This document shows, one piece after another, positions 1-9,721 of a stretch of DNA of 64,000 nt; positions within the stretch are counted from its first letter, which is position 1; each line of letters starts with the position of its first letter. The notes beneath the pieces were generated by a model. It worked only from the letters and a program-made list of their open reading frames with translations, did not search any database and was not told where the DNA came from. Where the stretch lies: the NCBI RefSeq assembly GCF_011189575.1, contig NZ_PUJW01000003.1, positions 1-64,000 on the forward strand, in the 5' to 3' direction. The stretch comes from Photorhabdus cinerea (lineage in GTDB: Bacteria > Pseudomonadota > Gammaproteobacteria > Enterobacterales > Enterobacteriaceae). The position numbers and the translations under genes are program-made.

Positions 1-151
1 CCGGGCTGGTAAATTCAATGGTGTAGCAAAAAGGCTGGCTTAAATATTCCTGCCCGGTAAACGCTAATACATCCAGCGGTGCCTTGTTGCCCCAGACTTT
101 CAGCCGATAACGACTGTGATCAAAGATGACCACTGAGGTTGAAGGGATCAT
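1..151 (-). CDS. vgrG: VgrG / TssI type VI secretion spike protein, N-terminal part (truncated by window edge)
   Basis: About 50 codons are visible, reading leftwards from an ATG at 149-151. The peptide contains the stretches RLKVWGNKAPLDVLAF and EYLSQPFCYTIEFTS, the pattern expected at the N-terminus of VgrG proteins (gp27-like domain). VgrG trimers form the puncture tip of type VI secretion systems and often carry or load effectors. The rest of the gene, and any effector, lies outside the window. No other T6SS gene is present here, so this may be an orphan vgrG island. The family call is from recognition of the N-terminal pattern only. Confidence 0.75.
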   Translation of the reverse strand, partial: MIPSTSVVIFDHSRYRLKVWGNKAPLDVLAFTGQEYLSQPFCYTIEFTSP

Positions 152-1182
152 GACTGACTACTCCGTTTCTCTTTTTTTCTGCACACTATCAGTCTGTAAA
201 TCCCCTTGAATATTATGAATACGAGATGGGGACATTTCGTTTTGAAAGCTCGGTATCACAAGCCGCTCCTCAATAATAAAATAGAACGAAAGACATGAGT
301 GTCATGTCATCACAAATTTCAGAAATGAAAAACCGGAACCCGCTATTTCCCACAGGCCATTAGCCGGACAGAAAATAAGAAAAAACCGATAAGATGTGTT
401 CAAACAAATATTCAAATTGACCGAACGAGTCATTTCTTAACCAAGGCGATTTTCTAAACAGCTTGACATAAAATCAAGCTATTTTTTGCCATAAAGCACT
501 TTTGTTTAATCTAAATCGGATATAAAAACTAAAGAACTCAATATAGGGTACACAATATATAAACCCAACTTAAACAACACAACATGTATTCAAATAAAAA
601 GGTTGCATTTATTCTCATAAAATGACAGGGATGAAAAATCCTATTACACCAGGATAACTCAATGATAATAAAACTATCATAACCATTATTTTTCAATTGG
701 TTACCTGATTAAGATAAACAGGGCAGATTATTTTTATCCCGACGACACCTCAAATAAAACAGGCGCAAAGAAGAATGATTATCAATTAATTCATACGAAC
801 GAGAATAAATGAATATCTGCTTATTTAAACAGGGCAGAAATAACGTTATTACACGTCTGTCCACTCCGCCAGAATAAAGTCCGGTAAATTAATCAGAATA
901 CCATGACAATATCAACTAAGCAGATTTACGCTTTGTCGATAACAGCTCCCGGTAATTAACAACGTCATGGTGATAATAAATATGATAGTGAAACTTGTGT
1001 TTGTCGCTTGTCCATTGAGGCGGGTCTGCCGGCCAGTAAAATCAGCGTTTTTTTTCCAGACTGCGGCTACTCAACGCTTCTCTGCCAGAAAATGGCTTAA
1101 CCCACGCCCCATTATTCAGTTTCCCCGCATTACATAATCTGCGGAAGATCTACCTTGTATATTATCGACATGTTTATCTCAA
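152..1182. other. Gene-poor region between vgrG and the crotonase gene
   Basis: This AT-rich kilobase has no convincing intact gene. Minus-strand positions 916-1041 give a 41-codon open stretch beginning FYWPADPPQW, rich in His, Tyr and Lys, and closed by TAG at 916-918 with a TGA immediately before it at 1042-1044. It reads like the tail of a decayed gene, but no family could be assigned. The rest shows only scattered stops in all frames. Confidence 0.4.
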
Positions 1183-2034
1183 TCACGGCACATCGAACGC
1201 TTTACCTACTTCACTTAAATTCTGGAACTCACCTGCTGTTCCGGTTGCTTTAGCTTGAATCGAACTCAGGATGTCCTGACGATTAAAAATCGAAGCCTGC
1301 AATAACGCAGTCTGTTGCAATGATTCGTAGACACTATGATCACGGCTGTAAAGCATTGCCCGTTTAATCCCATTAATGGCAACTGGAGGCCTATCAGCAA
1401 TACGCCGAGCGGTCGTCAAAGCCCCGTCGATCAATGCTTCTGTAGAAGGGAAAATCTTTACCACAAGACCTAAATCATGAGCCTGAGCAGCGCTCAACGT
1501 ATCCCCGGTGAGTGCAAGATAACGGGCCATACCGCCAGGAATAAGGTGTTGCAGACGTTGAAGAATCCCCAAGTCAGCCATCATACCGATATTGGTTTCT
1601 TCTATACGAAATTTCGCGTCATCGGAGGCAAAGCAAAAGTCACATGCGGTAATTAAGTCAAATCCGGCCCCAAGACAGGCTCCTTGTACCGCAGCAATGA
1701 CAGGAAAGCGTGCACGTTCCAATACAGTTATCGCTTCCTGCATTTGCAATAAACTAAACTGCATAGCTTCCCTCTCATGGGGATTAGCTGTATCGACATC
1801 TTTACTGGAGGCAAAGATTTGCAGGTCAAGCCCTCCACAAAATACGCGTCCTTGTGCAGAGATCACCATTACCCGCACCTCACCTGAACGACTGAGTTGA
1901 TCCACTGCTTCAGGAAATAGTTTCCAAAACGCGAGTGTCAAGCTGTTGGCCTTTTCAGGACGACTTAGTTGTAAATGAGCGACTCCATTATCAACGGTGA
2001 TGATAAAATGCTCATTGGATTGATTAATTATCAT
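1183..2034 (-). CDS. Enoyl-CoA hydratase/isomerase (crotonase) family, dienoyl-CoA isomerase-like
   Basis: A 283-residue single-domain crotonase. The two oxyanion-hole segments are visible: CGGLD at 66-70 and GACLGAG at 118-124. Three acidic residues match the pattern of delta3,5-delta2,4-dienoyl-CoA isomerases (ECH1 type): Asp132 in TACD, Glu146, and Asp154 eight residues later in the MMADLG segment. That suggests isomerisation of dienoyl-CoA intermediates during degradation of unsaturated fatty acids; the exact substrate is inference. Start is the ATG at 2034 with a GGAG Shine-Dalgarno 6 nt upstream. It stands alone, on the strand opposite lpp, in a position occupied by pykF in E. coli. Confidence 0.8.
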   Translation of the reverse strand: MIINQSNEHFIITVDNGVAHLQLSRPEKANSLTLAFWKLFPEAVDQLSRSGEVRVMVISAQGRVFCGGLDLQIFASSKDVDTANPHEREAMQFSLLQMQEAITVLERARFPVIAAVQGACLGAGFDLITACDFCFASDDAKFRIEETNIGMMADLGILQRLQHLIPGGMARYLALTGDTLSAAQAHDLGLVVKIFPSTEALIDGALTTARRIADRPPVAINGIKRAMLYSRDHSVYESLQQTALLQASIFNRQDILSSIQAKATGTAGEFQNLSEVGKAFDVP

Positions 2035-2397
2035 AGGAGACTCCTCTTACCAGTTTAAATATGAGACTAGGATTCAACCTTAGCATTGTCAAGCCGCTCG
2101 CCTATAATAAGCTTCAGTTAACAAATTCGTTTTAAGCGCACTCCCCAATTTATGTATGCAGAGCGTATCCATTAAGATATATACCGATGGACCAATAGGT
2201 GCAAAGTGACTTGGATGTGGTATTTTTTATTTATAAGAATTTTTAACTAAAATAATTTCGGAGAATACCATTCCCTCATGGAATAGGGTTTCTTTGATTA
2301 AAATGTTACTCAATGGTTTTGTTTTTTTACATTCAGACGGAAATTATCCGCTTTCTAAAGAGAAAAATTGAAATAATTGGTTTTCATGACAAAAATT
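2035..2397. other. Intergenic region between crotonase gene and lpp promoter
   Basis: About 360 AT-rich bases between two divergent genes. It must hold the promoter of the crotonase gene. I see no further ORF, RNA gene or repeat in it. Confidence 0.5.
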
Positions 2398-2440
2398 TAT
2401 TCTCTTTCTAAAAAACTTTGTGTAATACTTATGTGGCTAC
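2398..2440 (+). promoter_or_regulatory. lpp promoter and transcription start region
   Basis: The sequence from the -10 element TAATACT (2423-2429) into the leader closely follows the E. coli lpp promoter as I remember it, including the GGAGATTAACT leader segment. Transcription probably starts at the G near 2436, giving a short leader of about 38 nt before the lpp ATG. Confidence 0.7.
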
Positions 2441-2473
2441 TTGGAGATTAACTTAAATCTAGAGGGTATTACA

Positions 2474-2710
2474 ATGAATCGTACTAAAATTGTACTGGGT
2501 GCAGTAGTTCTGGCTTCTACTATGTTGGCTGGTTGTTCAAGTACTGCTAAGGTTGATCAATTGTCTTCCGATATTCAGACTCTGAATGCAAAAGTTGATC
2601 AACTGAGCAACGATGTGAACTCAGTACGCACTGACATTCAAGCTGCTAAAGATGAAGCAGCTCGTGCAAATCAGCGTCTGGATAACCAAGTTCGTTCCTA
2701 CAAAAAATAA
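2474..2710 (+). CDS. lpp: Major outer membrane (Braun) lipoprotein Lpp
   Basis: A 78-residue lipoprotein. The signal peptide ends in a lipobox with the lipidated Cys at 21 (STMLAGC), followed by heptad-like repeats (KVDQLSSDIQ, KVDQLSNDVN) that form the trimeric coiled coil. The C-terminal Lys, the residue L,D-transpeptidases join to meso-DAP of peptidoglycan, is present (SYKK). The protein tethers the outer membrane to the wall. The start chosen is the ATG at 2474 behind AGAGGG; an upstream in-frame ATG at 2441 would add 11 residues before the signal peptide and is unlikely. Neighbour on the opposite strand is an L,D-transpeptidase. Confidence 0.97.
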   Translation: MNRTKIVLGAVVLASTMLAGCSSTAKVDQLSSDIQTLNAKVDQLSNDVNSVRTDIQAAKDEAARANQRLDNQVRSYKK

Positions 2711-2730
2711 TTTTTTGTAATTAAGTATAA

Positions 2731-2765
2731 AAATGGTGCACATATCTGTGCACCATTTTTTTATT
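2731..2765 (+). terminator. Rho-independent terminator of lpp
   Basis: An 11-bp perfect stem (AAATGGTGCAC at 2731-2741 with GTGCACCATTT at 2748-2758) and a 6-nt loop are followed by a T run. It lies 20 nt after the lpp stop codon. Confidence 0.92.
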
Positions 2766-2816
2766 AAAATTTTTGTCAGATAAATATTCTCTGACCTCCC
2801 TGTCCACAAAAAATCA

Positions 2817-3887
2817 TTAATCTTTCTGATAGATTGGCCCAGGCTGATATAACGGTGGTAATTTAAACGATTCAAATGCGTTTTCATTCACTTCCTGTTC
2901 CACATCTTTAATATCGTCTTCTACTGAAGTTAAATTCTCGTCTTTCAGGTTCTGTTGCGTTTCAAGCTGTGTACCTTTACTTACCAATACCGGCATACCA
3001 GAACGGCGCACAAGAGCTTGTTCAACAATATTTTTATTCGTCTTGCTATTATCAATGAATTTATTCAGATTAGCTGATCGGACAATTTGTAACGTCTGTG
3101 GATCATCATCCTCTTTTTTAGATAACGGCTGGTGTACTTCCACATAACGTCTACCATCTGGTTCTACTGAATATTTAACGGCTTCGTTGATAATCTGTAC
3201 TCTCGTTCCACGGGGGACACTGTTAAACAGCGCTTCAATATCATCAGGACGCAAACGGATACAACCAGAACTCACGCGCATACCGATACCGAAATCAGCA
3301 TTAGTACCGTGGATCAGGTATTCTCCGCGCCCGGCAGCTAAGCGCAATGCAAACAATCCCATTGGGTTTTCCGGACCAGCAGGTATAACCGCAGGTAAAG
3401 TAATCCCTTGTTCGGCATAATTCTTGCGGATATTTTTAGTCGGCGTCCAAGTTGGGTCCTTGATTAATTGGCTGACAGACGTTGTCATCACCGGCGTATT
3501 ACGGCCAAGCTGCCCAATGCCAATCGGATAGATGATGACTTTATTTTTTCCTTTAGGAAAATAGTAGAGTCTCAGTTCTGCAAGGTTAATCACAATTCCC
3601 TGCCTTGGTGTATCAGGCAACAACATTTGTGATGGAATAATCAATTCAGAACCCGGAGCAGGCAAATAAGGATCGGTACCTGGATTAGCTTCCAGCATTG
3701 CCAGTAAACCAATTTTATATTTGGCTGAAATGGCCTCCAGAGAACGCCCGTCATCTGGTACAACAAATATCGTATTTTCGCCAATTAAACGACTATTGGC
3801 AGGTGGCAAGGTATATTCTGTAGCGCTGACTGTATTAGTCAACCCACTTAACAATAACATGCCGATAAGCGTTAAAACTTGTTTCAT
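2817..3887 (-). CDS. ldtE: Periplasmic L,D-transpeptidase (LdtE/YnhG type)
   Basis: A 356-residue exported enzyme: signal peptide about 1-22 (ending VSA), a LysM-like domain about 35-85, then a YkuD catalytic domain about 95-235. The active-site motif HGTN starts at His193 and SSGCIRL contains the nucleophile Cys209. Family members make 3-3 cross-links in peptidoglycan or attach Lpp to DAP. E. coli ldtE occupies the same position between lpp and sufE, which is the basis of the symbol. A long hydrophilic C-terminal tail (about 250-356) makes it somewhat longer than the E. coli protein. The ATG has an AGGA element 7 nt upstream. Whether it cross-links the wall or attaches Lpp cannot be told from sequence. 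Confidence 0.88.
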   Translation of the reverse strand: MKQVLTLIGMLLLSGLTNTVSATEYTLPPANSRLIGENTIFVVPDDGRSLEAISAKYKIGLLAMLEANPGTDPYLPAPGSELIIPSQMLLPDTPRQGIVINLAELRLYYFPKGKNKVIIYPIGIGQLGRNTPVMTTSVSQLIKDPTWTPTKNIRKNYAEQGITLPAVIPAGPENPMGLFALRLAAGRGEYLIHGTNADFGIGMRVSSGCIRLRPDDIEALFNSVPRGTRVQIINEAVKYSVEPDGRRYVEVHQPLSKKEDDDPQTLQIVRSANLNKFIDNSKTNKNIVEQALVRRSGMPVLVSKGTQLETQQNLKDENLTSVEDDIKDVEQEVNENAFESFKLPPLYQPGPIYQKD

Positions 3888-4007
3888 GCTTGCTTCCTGG
3901 AATTACTTTTGAATGTTATCGGATAAATTAATCGCAAAAGGTTGAGATCTTATTCCCCTGTCACGGTATATATTATCAGTAGCTAAAGAAACGTGTAAGA
4001 CTGGTAT

Positions 4008-4424
4008 TTAAACCATTTTACTTGCCGTATTCCGGATAGCACATATCATCGCATGTAGCCCCTGTGTTCGTGATGGTGTCAAATGTTGTTCCAGAGAAAG
4101 TCTTGCAAAATATTCCGTCACATCCACATCCAAAATCTCCTGGGGCATCCTATCTTGAAAAAGAATAAAGACAATCGCAACCAGCCCTTTAACAATCGCA
4201 GCATCACTGTCACCAGCAAACTCTACTTTACCTTGGTCATTTTTTTTCAGTGAGATCCACACTTGGCTCTGGCAACCTGAGATTAAATACTCAGGTTGGC
4301 GCTGTTCATCAATAAGAGAGGGCAATCGCGCCCCCAGTTCAATCATATAGAGATATCTCTCTTCCCAATTCTGACAACGGGAAAAATTACGCAACAATTT
4401 ATTTTGGTCGGGCAAACTTGCCAT
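4008..4424 (-). CDS. sufE: Cysteine desulfuration protein SufE
   Basis: SufE accepts persulfide sulfur from SufS and passes it to the SufBCD scaffold. The acceptor Cys51 is in SGCQSQVW. With the ATG at 4424 (preceded by AAGGAA) the protein is 138 residues, the same length as E. coli SufE. A longer reading frame from 4469 would overlap sufS and begin with a non-conserved segment. It is the last gene of the operon sufA-B-C-D-S-E, and its ATG lies 37 nt after the sufS stop codon. Confidence 0.96.
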   Translation of the reverse strand: MASLPDQNKLLRNFSRCQNWEERYLYMIELGARLPSLIDEQRQPEYLISGCQSQVWISLKKNDQGKVEFAGDSDAAIVKGLVAIVFILFQDRMPQEILDVDVTEYFARLSLEQHLTPSRTQGLHAMICAIRNTASKMV

Positions 4425-4461
4425 GACTTTTTCCTTATCATTTTTTTGATCTACAACCGGC

Positions 4462-5700
4462 TCAACCAAGCAGTTTTTCGATCCGCTTCAATGCAGCAAC
4501 AAGTGCATCAATATCTTCTTTCGTTGTATAAATCGCCAGTGATGCTCTGCACATGCTGGAAACCTGATAATGTTCCATTAAAGGAAGTGCACAATGATGC
4601 CCAGTACGAATAGCTATTCCATATTGATCAAGGAAACTTCCTACATCATAAGCATGATGGTAACCAAGGTTGAAAGCAATAACCCCCTGACGTAGTTCGG
4701 GGCCATACAATTTCAGTGACCTAATCTCCTTCAGTCGTATAATGGCATAATCCATCAGCCCCTGTTCATGTTGCTGAATTTCATCCAGTCCAAGTGAAGA
4801 GATATAATCAACAGCAGCACCAAGCCCAATAATTCCCGCCGTATTCGGCGTTCCTGCTTCGAACCGCCACGGTGGTGACGCATAGGTTATCCCTGTTTGT
4901 AAGCTGACGTGTTTTATCATCGCCCCACCCCCTTCCCAAGGTGGCATAGCATCCAGAAGGGATTTACGCCCGTAAAGCACGCCGATTCCTGTCGGTCCGT
5001 ATAATTTATGGCCGGAGAAAACATAGAAATCGCAATCCAGCTTCTGCACATCAACTTTCTTATGCATGATGGCCTGAGCGCCATCAACCAGAATATGTAA
5101 TTGGGCGCCCTGCTCATTAGCCAATTTTCTGGCCTGTTTTATAATTTCACATACAGGATTTACTGTGCCAAGCACATTAGATAAATGAGTAAAAGAAAGT
5201 AATTTGGTACGTGAATCAATCAAGGATGATAAAACCGATTGATCCAGTTCACCATTTTCATCCAACGTCCATATTCTGATTTCACATCCAATCTGTTCTG
5301 CCAGCATATACCACGGAACGATATTGGCATGATGTTCCATCTCAGTAATCACAATATTATCGCCGTCATTGATGAATTTGCGGCCATAGCTGTTAGCAAC
5401 CAGATTAATCCCTTCTGTCGTACCTTTAACGAAAACAATCTCTTCATCACTTTGCGCATGAATAAATTGCGCTATCTGGTGGCGCACGTTTTCAACCATA
5501 CGAGTAGCCGCAGAACTCAAGGTATGAATTCCCCGATGAACCGCCGCATACTGATGCAAACAAAATTCACCTTCCCGTTCAATAACCTGGACAGGTTTCT
5601 GAGCACTGGCAGCACTGTCAAGATAAACCAATGGATTTCCATTAACCTGCTGAGCTAATACCGGGAAATCCTGTTGCACTTTTTTTACAGAAAAAGTCAT
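4462..5700 (-). CDS. sufS: Cysteine desulfurase SufS
   Basis: A 412-residue PLP enzyme (group II cysteine desulfurase) that converts L-cysteine to alanine and leaves a persulfide on its active-site cysteine. The PLP Schiff-base Lys is K232 in FSGHKLYG, the catalytic Cys is C370 in RTGHHCALP, and His123 stacking on PLP lies in TEMEHHAN. It works with SufE to feed sulfur to SufBCD under iron limitation or oxidative stress. The ATG overlaps the sufD stop codon by 4 nt, so the two are translationally coupled. Confidence 0.97.
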   Translation of the reverse strand: MTFSVKKVQQDFPVLAQQVNGNPLVYLDSAASAQKPVQVIEREGEFCLHQYAAVHRGIHTLSSAATRMVENVRHQIAQFIHAQSDEEIVFVKGTTEGINLVANSYGRKFINDGDNIVITEMEHHANIVPWYMLAEQIGCEIRIWTLDENGELDQSVLSSLIDSRTKLLSFTHLSNVLGTVNPVCEIIKQARKLANEQGAQLHILVDGAQAIMHKKVDVQKLDCDFYVFSGHKLYGPTGIGVLYGRKSLLDAMPPWEGGGAMIKHVSLQTGITYASPPWRFEAGTPNTAGIIGLGAAVDYISSLGLDEIQQHEQGLMDYAIIRLKEIRSLKLYGPELRQGVIAFNLGYHHAYDVGSFLDQYGIAIRTGHHCALPLMEHYQVSSMCRASLAIYTTKEDIDALVAALKRIEKLLG

Positions 5701-7010
5701 TTTTCCACTCCCGCCAGACGGTGTTTAATGTGTTCCATGACAACGGATCTCAGGACTTCATCTTCAATAGAGTCAGTAAGTTCGGCAGCAAAAGCAAATA
5801 CAATCATATGCTGTGCTTCACGTCGGTTGATACCTCGTGATTGCAAATAGAATAGTTGTTCTTCATCTACCCGACCAACGGTCGCACCATGACTGCATTT
5901 CACATCATCAGCGTAAATTTCCAATTGTGGTTTGGTATCCACTTCTGCCTGCTTGCCCAATAGCAGATTGTTATTGGTCATTTGTCCATCGGTTTTCAGT
6001 GCATGAGGCGCTACTTTGATCATGCCATTGAACACCGCTTTGCTCTGATCCATCACAATTGTTTTATGCAACTGGCGACTTTCACAATAACCGTTGTTAT
6101 GTTCCAGATAAGTGCGAGTATCTGCAACCTCTTTACCTTGTGGCAACAACAAGCTATTCAGTGATAAATTAGCTCCTTCACTATTAAGCTGCACACTGGT
6201 ATTGTGCCGGCCAAGCCCCGCCCCTAACAAAAAGCTGGTGCTTTTCACCTGAGCATCTCGACCAATCACAATGTCGTTATGCGCAAAGTGGTAGCTTTCG
6301 CTGTTTTCAACGCCCAGTTTTATATGAGTTAAACTGGCATTATCACCCACGTTTGCGGTCAGTCTGCTCCCGGTCATATGGGCTTGCTGCTCATCAATAC
6401 TGACGAAATGTTCGATCACTTTGGCACTCGCATTAGCCCCCACAGAAATGTGGTAGCGGTAATGGCTAGTATTCAATATTTCACCAGAATAGCCACTCGT
6501 CATATTTAGCAGATACAGTGGCTTTGCTGCGATTTGTCCAGCTTTTAATGTGATCACCAAAGGCTGTTGTGCTAAACTTTCTGTTAGATGCAGAAAAATT
6601 TCACTCTGTATCGGTGTCGGAAGTTCACTTTTGTTATCCAATAAGCTGAGCTGATAAGGCCCAAATTCACAGGAACTCAGTAAAGGGGAAAAACAACCAT
6701 CCACCAGCACAACTCGCCAGCAATCTACGGGAATAGCCAGTTGTTCGCACTGTGCTGCTGTCAATTCCCCAGTTTTGATACTGTATTGCTGATTTAGCAG
6801 TCGTTCCAGCGGCGTATAGCGCCAGTCTTCATGTCTGAATTGAGGAAAATTGGTTTTGGTTGCTTTCTCCCAATGCATGCTGGCATGCAATGAATCATCA
6901 CCATGGCGAGAGTGATACAAACCAGCAAAACGTCCTAATGCTTTCTGATTACGTTCTGTAACCTGGCGGGTCTTCTCAGTCCTTTCACTGTTGGTCAATA
7001 AGCCAGCCAT
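5697..7010 (-). CDS. sufD: Fe-S cluster scaffold subunit SufD
   Basis: SufD pairs with SufB on the SufC ATPase to form the Fe-S assembly scaffold. The C-terminal part has the conserved core with DGQMTNNNLL, EIYADDVKCSHGATVG and FYLQSRGI. Taking the ATG at 7010, which follows a strong GGAGGAAC element, gives 437 residues and an N-terminus (MAGL) like that of E. coli. The longer in-frame reading to 7088 only adds sequence inside sufC. The start overlaps the 3' end of sufC by 26 nt. Confidence 0.96.
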   Translation of the reverse strand: MAGLLTNSERTEKTRQVTERNQKALGRFAGLYHSRHGDDSLHASMHWEKATKTNFPQFRHEDWRYTPLERLLNQQYSIKTGELTAAQCEQLAIPVDCWRVVLVDGCFSPLLSSCEFGPYQLSLLDNKSELPTPIQSEIFLHLTESLAQQPLVITLKAGQIAAKPLYLLNMTSGYSGEILNTSHYRYHISVGANASAKVIEHFVSIDEQQAHMTGSRLTANVGDNASLTHIKLGVENSESYHFAHNDIVIGRDAQVKSTSFLLGAGLGRHNTSVQLNSEGANLSLNSLLLPQGKEVADTRTYLEHNNGYCESRQLHKTIVMDQSKAVFNGMIKVAPHALKTDGQMTNNNLLLGKQAEVDTKPQLEIYADDVKCSHGATVGRVDEEQLFYLQSRGINRREAQHMIVFAFAAELTDSIEDEVLRSVVMEHIKHRLAGVEK

Positions 7011-7731
7011 AACCTTGTTCCTCCAACTTTTTCGCCAGACTGAAATCACCGGATTTAATAATCTGCCCCTGATAAAGCACATGAACAAAATCAGGTTTCA
7101 CGTAATCCAGAATACGTTGATAATGGGTAACGATAATGAATGAACGGTTCGGATCACGCAGGGAATTCACGCCATTAGCCACAATTTTCAATGCATCAAT
7201 ATCCAACCCTGAATCGGTTTCGTCCAGAATACAAAGCGTCGGTTCCAGCGCGGCCATTTGCAGAATATCATTACGCTTTTTCTCACCGCCGGAAAAACCA
7301 ACATTGACTGAACGTGTCAACAAGTCTTGTGGCATATTCAGCAATTCAATTTTTTCTTCGATAAAATCGGCAAAATCAAAACGATCCAGAGGCTCCTGAT
7401 GACGATATTCACGCACAGCGTTTACTGCCGTTTGCAGGAAGAATTGATTGCTGACACCGGGAATTTCTACCGGATATTGAAAAGCAAGAAAAATCCCTTC
7501 ACCGGCCCGTTCTTCCGGATCAAGTTCAAGTAAATCTTTTCCTTTAAAAGTGATGCCACCATCATCAATTTCATATTCTTCACGGCCAGCTAACGTTGCT
7601 GATAATGTACTTTTGCCAGACCCATTTGGCCCCATAATGGCATGGACTTCACCAGGTTTAACTTCAAGATTTAATCCTTTTAGAATTTCATTACCTTCAA
7701 CACTGACTCGTAAGTTTTTAACACTTAACAT
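6985..7731 (-). CDS. sufC: Fe-S cluster assembly ATPase SufC
   Basis: A 248-residue ABC-type ATPase of the soluble SufBC2D complex. Walker A is GPNGSGKST at 34-42, the signature is FSGGEKKRN, and Walker B plus switch is CILDETDSGLD. ATP binding drives the SufB-SufD rearrangement needed for cluster assembly. Located in the operon between sufB and sufD. Confidence 0.97.
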   Translation of the reverse strand: MLSVKNLRVSVEGNEILKGLNLEVKPGEVHAIMGPNGSGKSTLSATLAGREEYEIDDGGITFKGKDLLELDPEERAGEGIFLAFQYPVEIPGVSNQFFLQTAVNAVREYRHQEPLDRFDFADFIEEKIELLNMPQDLLTRSVNVGFSGGEKKRNDILQMAALEPTLCILDETDSGLDIDALKIVANGVNSLRDPNRSFIIVTHYQRILDYVKPDFVHVLYQGQIIKSGDFSLAKKLEEQGYGWLIDQQ

Positions 7732-7788
7732 ATTACATGCCTTCGAACGACTTAACGTTCTGTCATAAAAAAGGGAAACAGGGAGAAC

Positions 7789-9267
7789 TTATCCAACGCT
7801 GTGCTCAAGGCTAATCGCCAACAATTTTTGCGCTTCAACGGCAAATTCAAGGGGAAGTTCAGAGAACACATCCTTACAGAAGCCATTAACAATCATTGAA
7901 ATCGCATCATCTTCACTGATGCCGCGTTGCAGGCAATAGAACAACTGATCTTCACCAATGCGGGAAGTTGTCGCTTCATGCTCAAGTTGCGCGGTATTGT
8001 TCTGTACTTCTACATAAGGGAAAGTATGCGCGCCACATTCGGTTCCAATCAGCATGGAATCACATTGGGTATAGTTACGGGCGTTTTCTGCTCCCGGCAG
8101 TATTTTTACCAACCCACGATAACTGTTCTGGCTACGGCCAGCAGAAATGCCTTTTGAGATGATGGTCGATTTAGTGTTACGGCCAATATGGATCATCTTG
8201 GTGCCCGTATCTGCCTGTTGAGTACCATTAGTCAGGGCAACAGAGAAAAATTCCCCAATCGAGTTATCCCCTTTCAGGATCACGCTCGGATATTTCCAGG
8301 TAATTGCTGAACCCGTTTCAGATTGGGTCCAGGACATCTTGGCATTTTCACCTTCACACAACGCTCTTTTAGTCACAAAGTTGAGAATTCCTCCTGCACT
8401 ATCACCACCTGAAAACCAGTTCTGTACTGTGGAATATTTCACTTCTGCATCTTTATGGATAATCACTTCCACAACAGCGGCATGAAGTTGATAGTTGTCA
8501 CGTACAGGGGCGGAGCATCCTTCTATATAGCTGACATAGCTGCCTTCATCAGCAATTAGAATAGTCCGCTCAAATTGACCCGTTTTAGCAGCATTGATAC
8601 GAAAATAGGTGGATAGCTCCATCGGACAACGAACCCCTTTTGGTACATAAACAAAAGTACCATCAGAAGCAACAGCTGAATTCAGTGCAGCAAAGAAGTT
8701 GTCGTGGCTTGCAACCACACTACCAAGGTATTTCCGAACTAATTCAGGATATTCCTGTATCGCTTCACTGAATGAGCAAAAAATAATGCCCTCTTTCGCT
8801 AGCTTATCCCGATACGTTGTTGAAACAGACACAGAATCAAAAATAGCATCTACTGCAACAGCTTCTCCTTCTCGTACAGGAACGCCTAGCTTATCAAATG
8901 CCTCTTCAATTTCTGCCGTCAAATAGTTACCAGTTTGCTCTGCACCAGACTGCGAACTACAACTATCATCACAAGCACCACATGAAGGTGCTGAATAGTA
9001 GCTGTAGTCCTGGTAATCAAGATTAGGGTAATTCGCTTTTAACCAATGTGGTTCTTCCATTCCCTGCCAATGGCGATAAGCCTCTAGCCGAAACTCAAGC
9101 ATCCACTCAGGTTCATTGCGTTTTGTGGAAATTGCTCGCACAACTTCTTCACTCAAACCTTTAGCTAACTCATCCGTCGCTACCTGAGTGAAAAAACCTT
9201 CTTTATAACGATGATCGCTGAGCCAAGTCTGCACATCGTCGCTGATTTCTACATTGCTCTGAGACAT
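7789..9267 (-). CDS. sufB: Fe-S cluster scaffold subunit SufB
   Basis: The main scaffold subunit, about 492 residues, on which clusters form before transfer to SufA. Conserved stretches include YYSAPSCGACDDSC near the N-terminus, SYIEGCSAPVRD, and the C-terminal IGEDQLFYCLQRGIS, with the conserved Cys in TQCDSMLIG. The start chosen is ATG at 9267 (MSQSNVEI); a GTG at 9279 would add four residues. Neither has a strong Shine-Dalgarno, which fits coupling to sufA, whose stop codon is at 9280-9282. Confidence 0.96.
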   Translation of the reverse strand: MSQSNVEISDDVQTWLSDHRYKEGFFTQVATDELAKGLSEEVVRAISTKRNEPEWMLEFRLEAYRHWQGMEEPHWLKANYPNLDYQDYSYYSAPSCGACDDSCSSQSGAEQTGNYLTAEIEEAFDKLGVPVREGEAVAVDAIFDSVSVSTTYRDKLAKEGIIFCSFSEAIQEYPELVRKYLGSVVASHDNFFAALNSAVASDGTFVYVPKGVRCPMELSTYFRINAAKTGQFERTILIADEGSYVSYIEGCSAPVRDNYQLHAAVVEVIIHKDAEVKYSTVQNWFSGGDSAGGILNFVTKRALCEGENAKMSWTQSETGSAITWKYPSVILKGDNSIGEFFSVALTNGTQQADTGTKMIHIGRNTKSTIISKGISAGRSQNSYRGLVKILPGAENARNYTQCDSMLIGTECGAHTFPYVEVQNNTAQLEHEATTSRIGEDQLFYCLQRGISEDDAISMIVNGFCKDVFSELPLEFAVEAQKLLAISLEHSVG

Positions 9268-9279
9268 ATATTGGTACAC

Positions 9280-9648
9280 TTATATACCAAAGCTTTCACC
9301 ACACCCACAGGCATGTTGTGCTTTTGGATTATTGAATTTAAATATCTGATTTAAACCTTCACGAACAAAATCCACTTCAGTACCATCAATAAATGGCATG
9401 GCTTTCAAAGGGACATACAAACATGCTCCTTCATTCTCATACCTTAGATCGTCAGGTGCAGGATCGTTAACCATCTCAAACACATAGCCAAAGCCTGCAC
9501 ATCCTGATTGCTTAACACCCAGATATAATCCTTTGCTTTGTGGATTTTGCTGCATCAATTTTAAGATCTGTACTGCAGCTCTCTCTGTGATGGTAATTCC
9601 TTGCCATGCCGTTTCATTCAGAGAGAAAGTTTCAACACTATTTGTCAT
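9280..9648 (-). CDS. sufA: Fe-S cluster A-type carrier SufA
   Basis: A-type carrier that takes clusters from SufBCD to apo-targets. The three ligand cysteines are C50 (SGCAGFGY), C114 and C116 (ACGCGESF). The ATG at 9648 is supported by GAGG about 8 nt upstream and gives 122 residues, as in E. coli; an ATG four codons earlier contains that Shine-Dalgarno and is less likely. First gene of the suf operon, downstream of a Fur-box candidate. Confidence 0.96.
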   Translation of the reverse strand: MTNSVETFSLNETAWQGITITERAAVQILKLMQQNPQSKGLYLGVKQSGCAGFGYVFEMVNDPAPDDLRYENEGACLYVPLKAMPFIDGTEVDFVREGLNQIFKFNNPKAQHACGCGESFGI

Positions 9649-9721
9649 CGTTAACCTCATATTTTCTATGGCAGTTTTTCGCCACTGTTATCGGAGTCTT
9701 CTCCTCTTATTATAATGGTAA

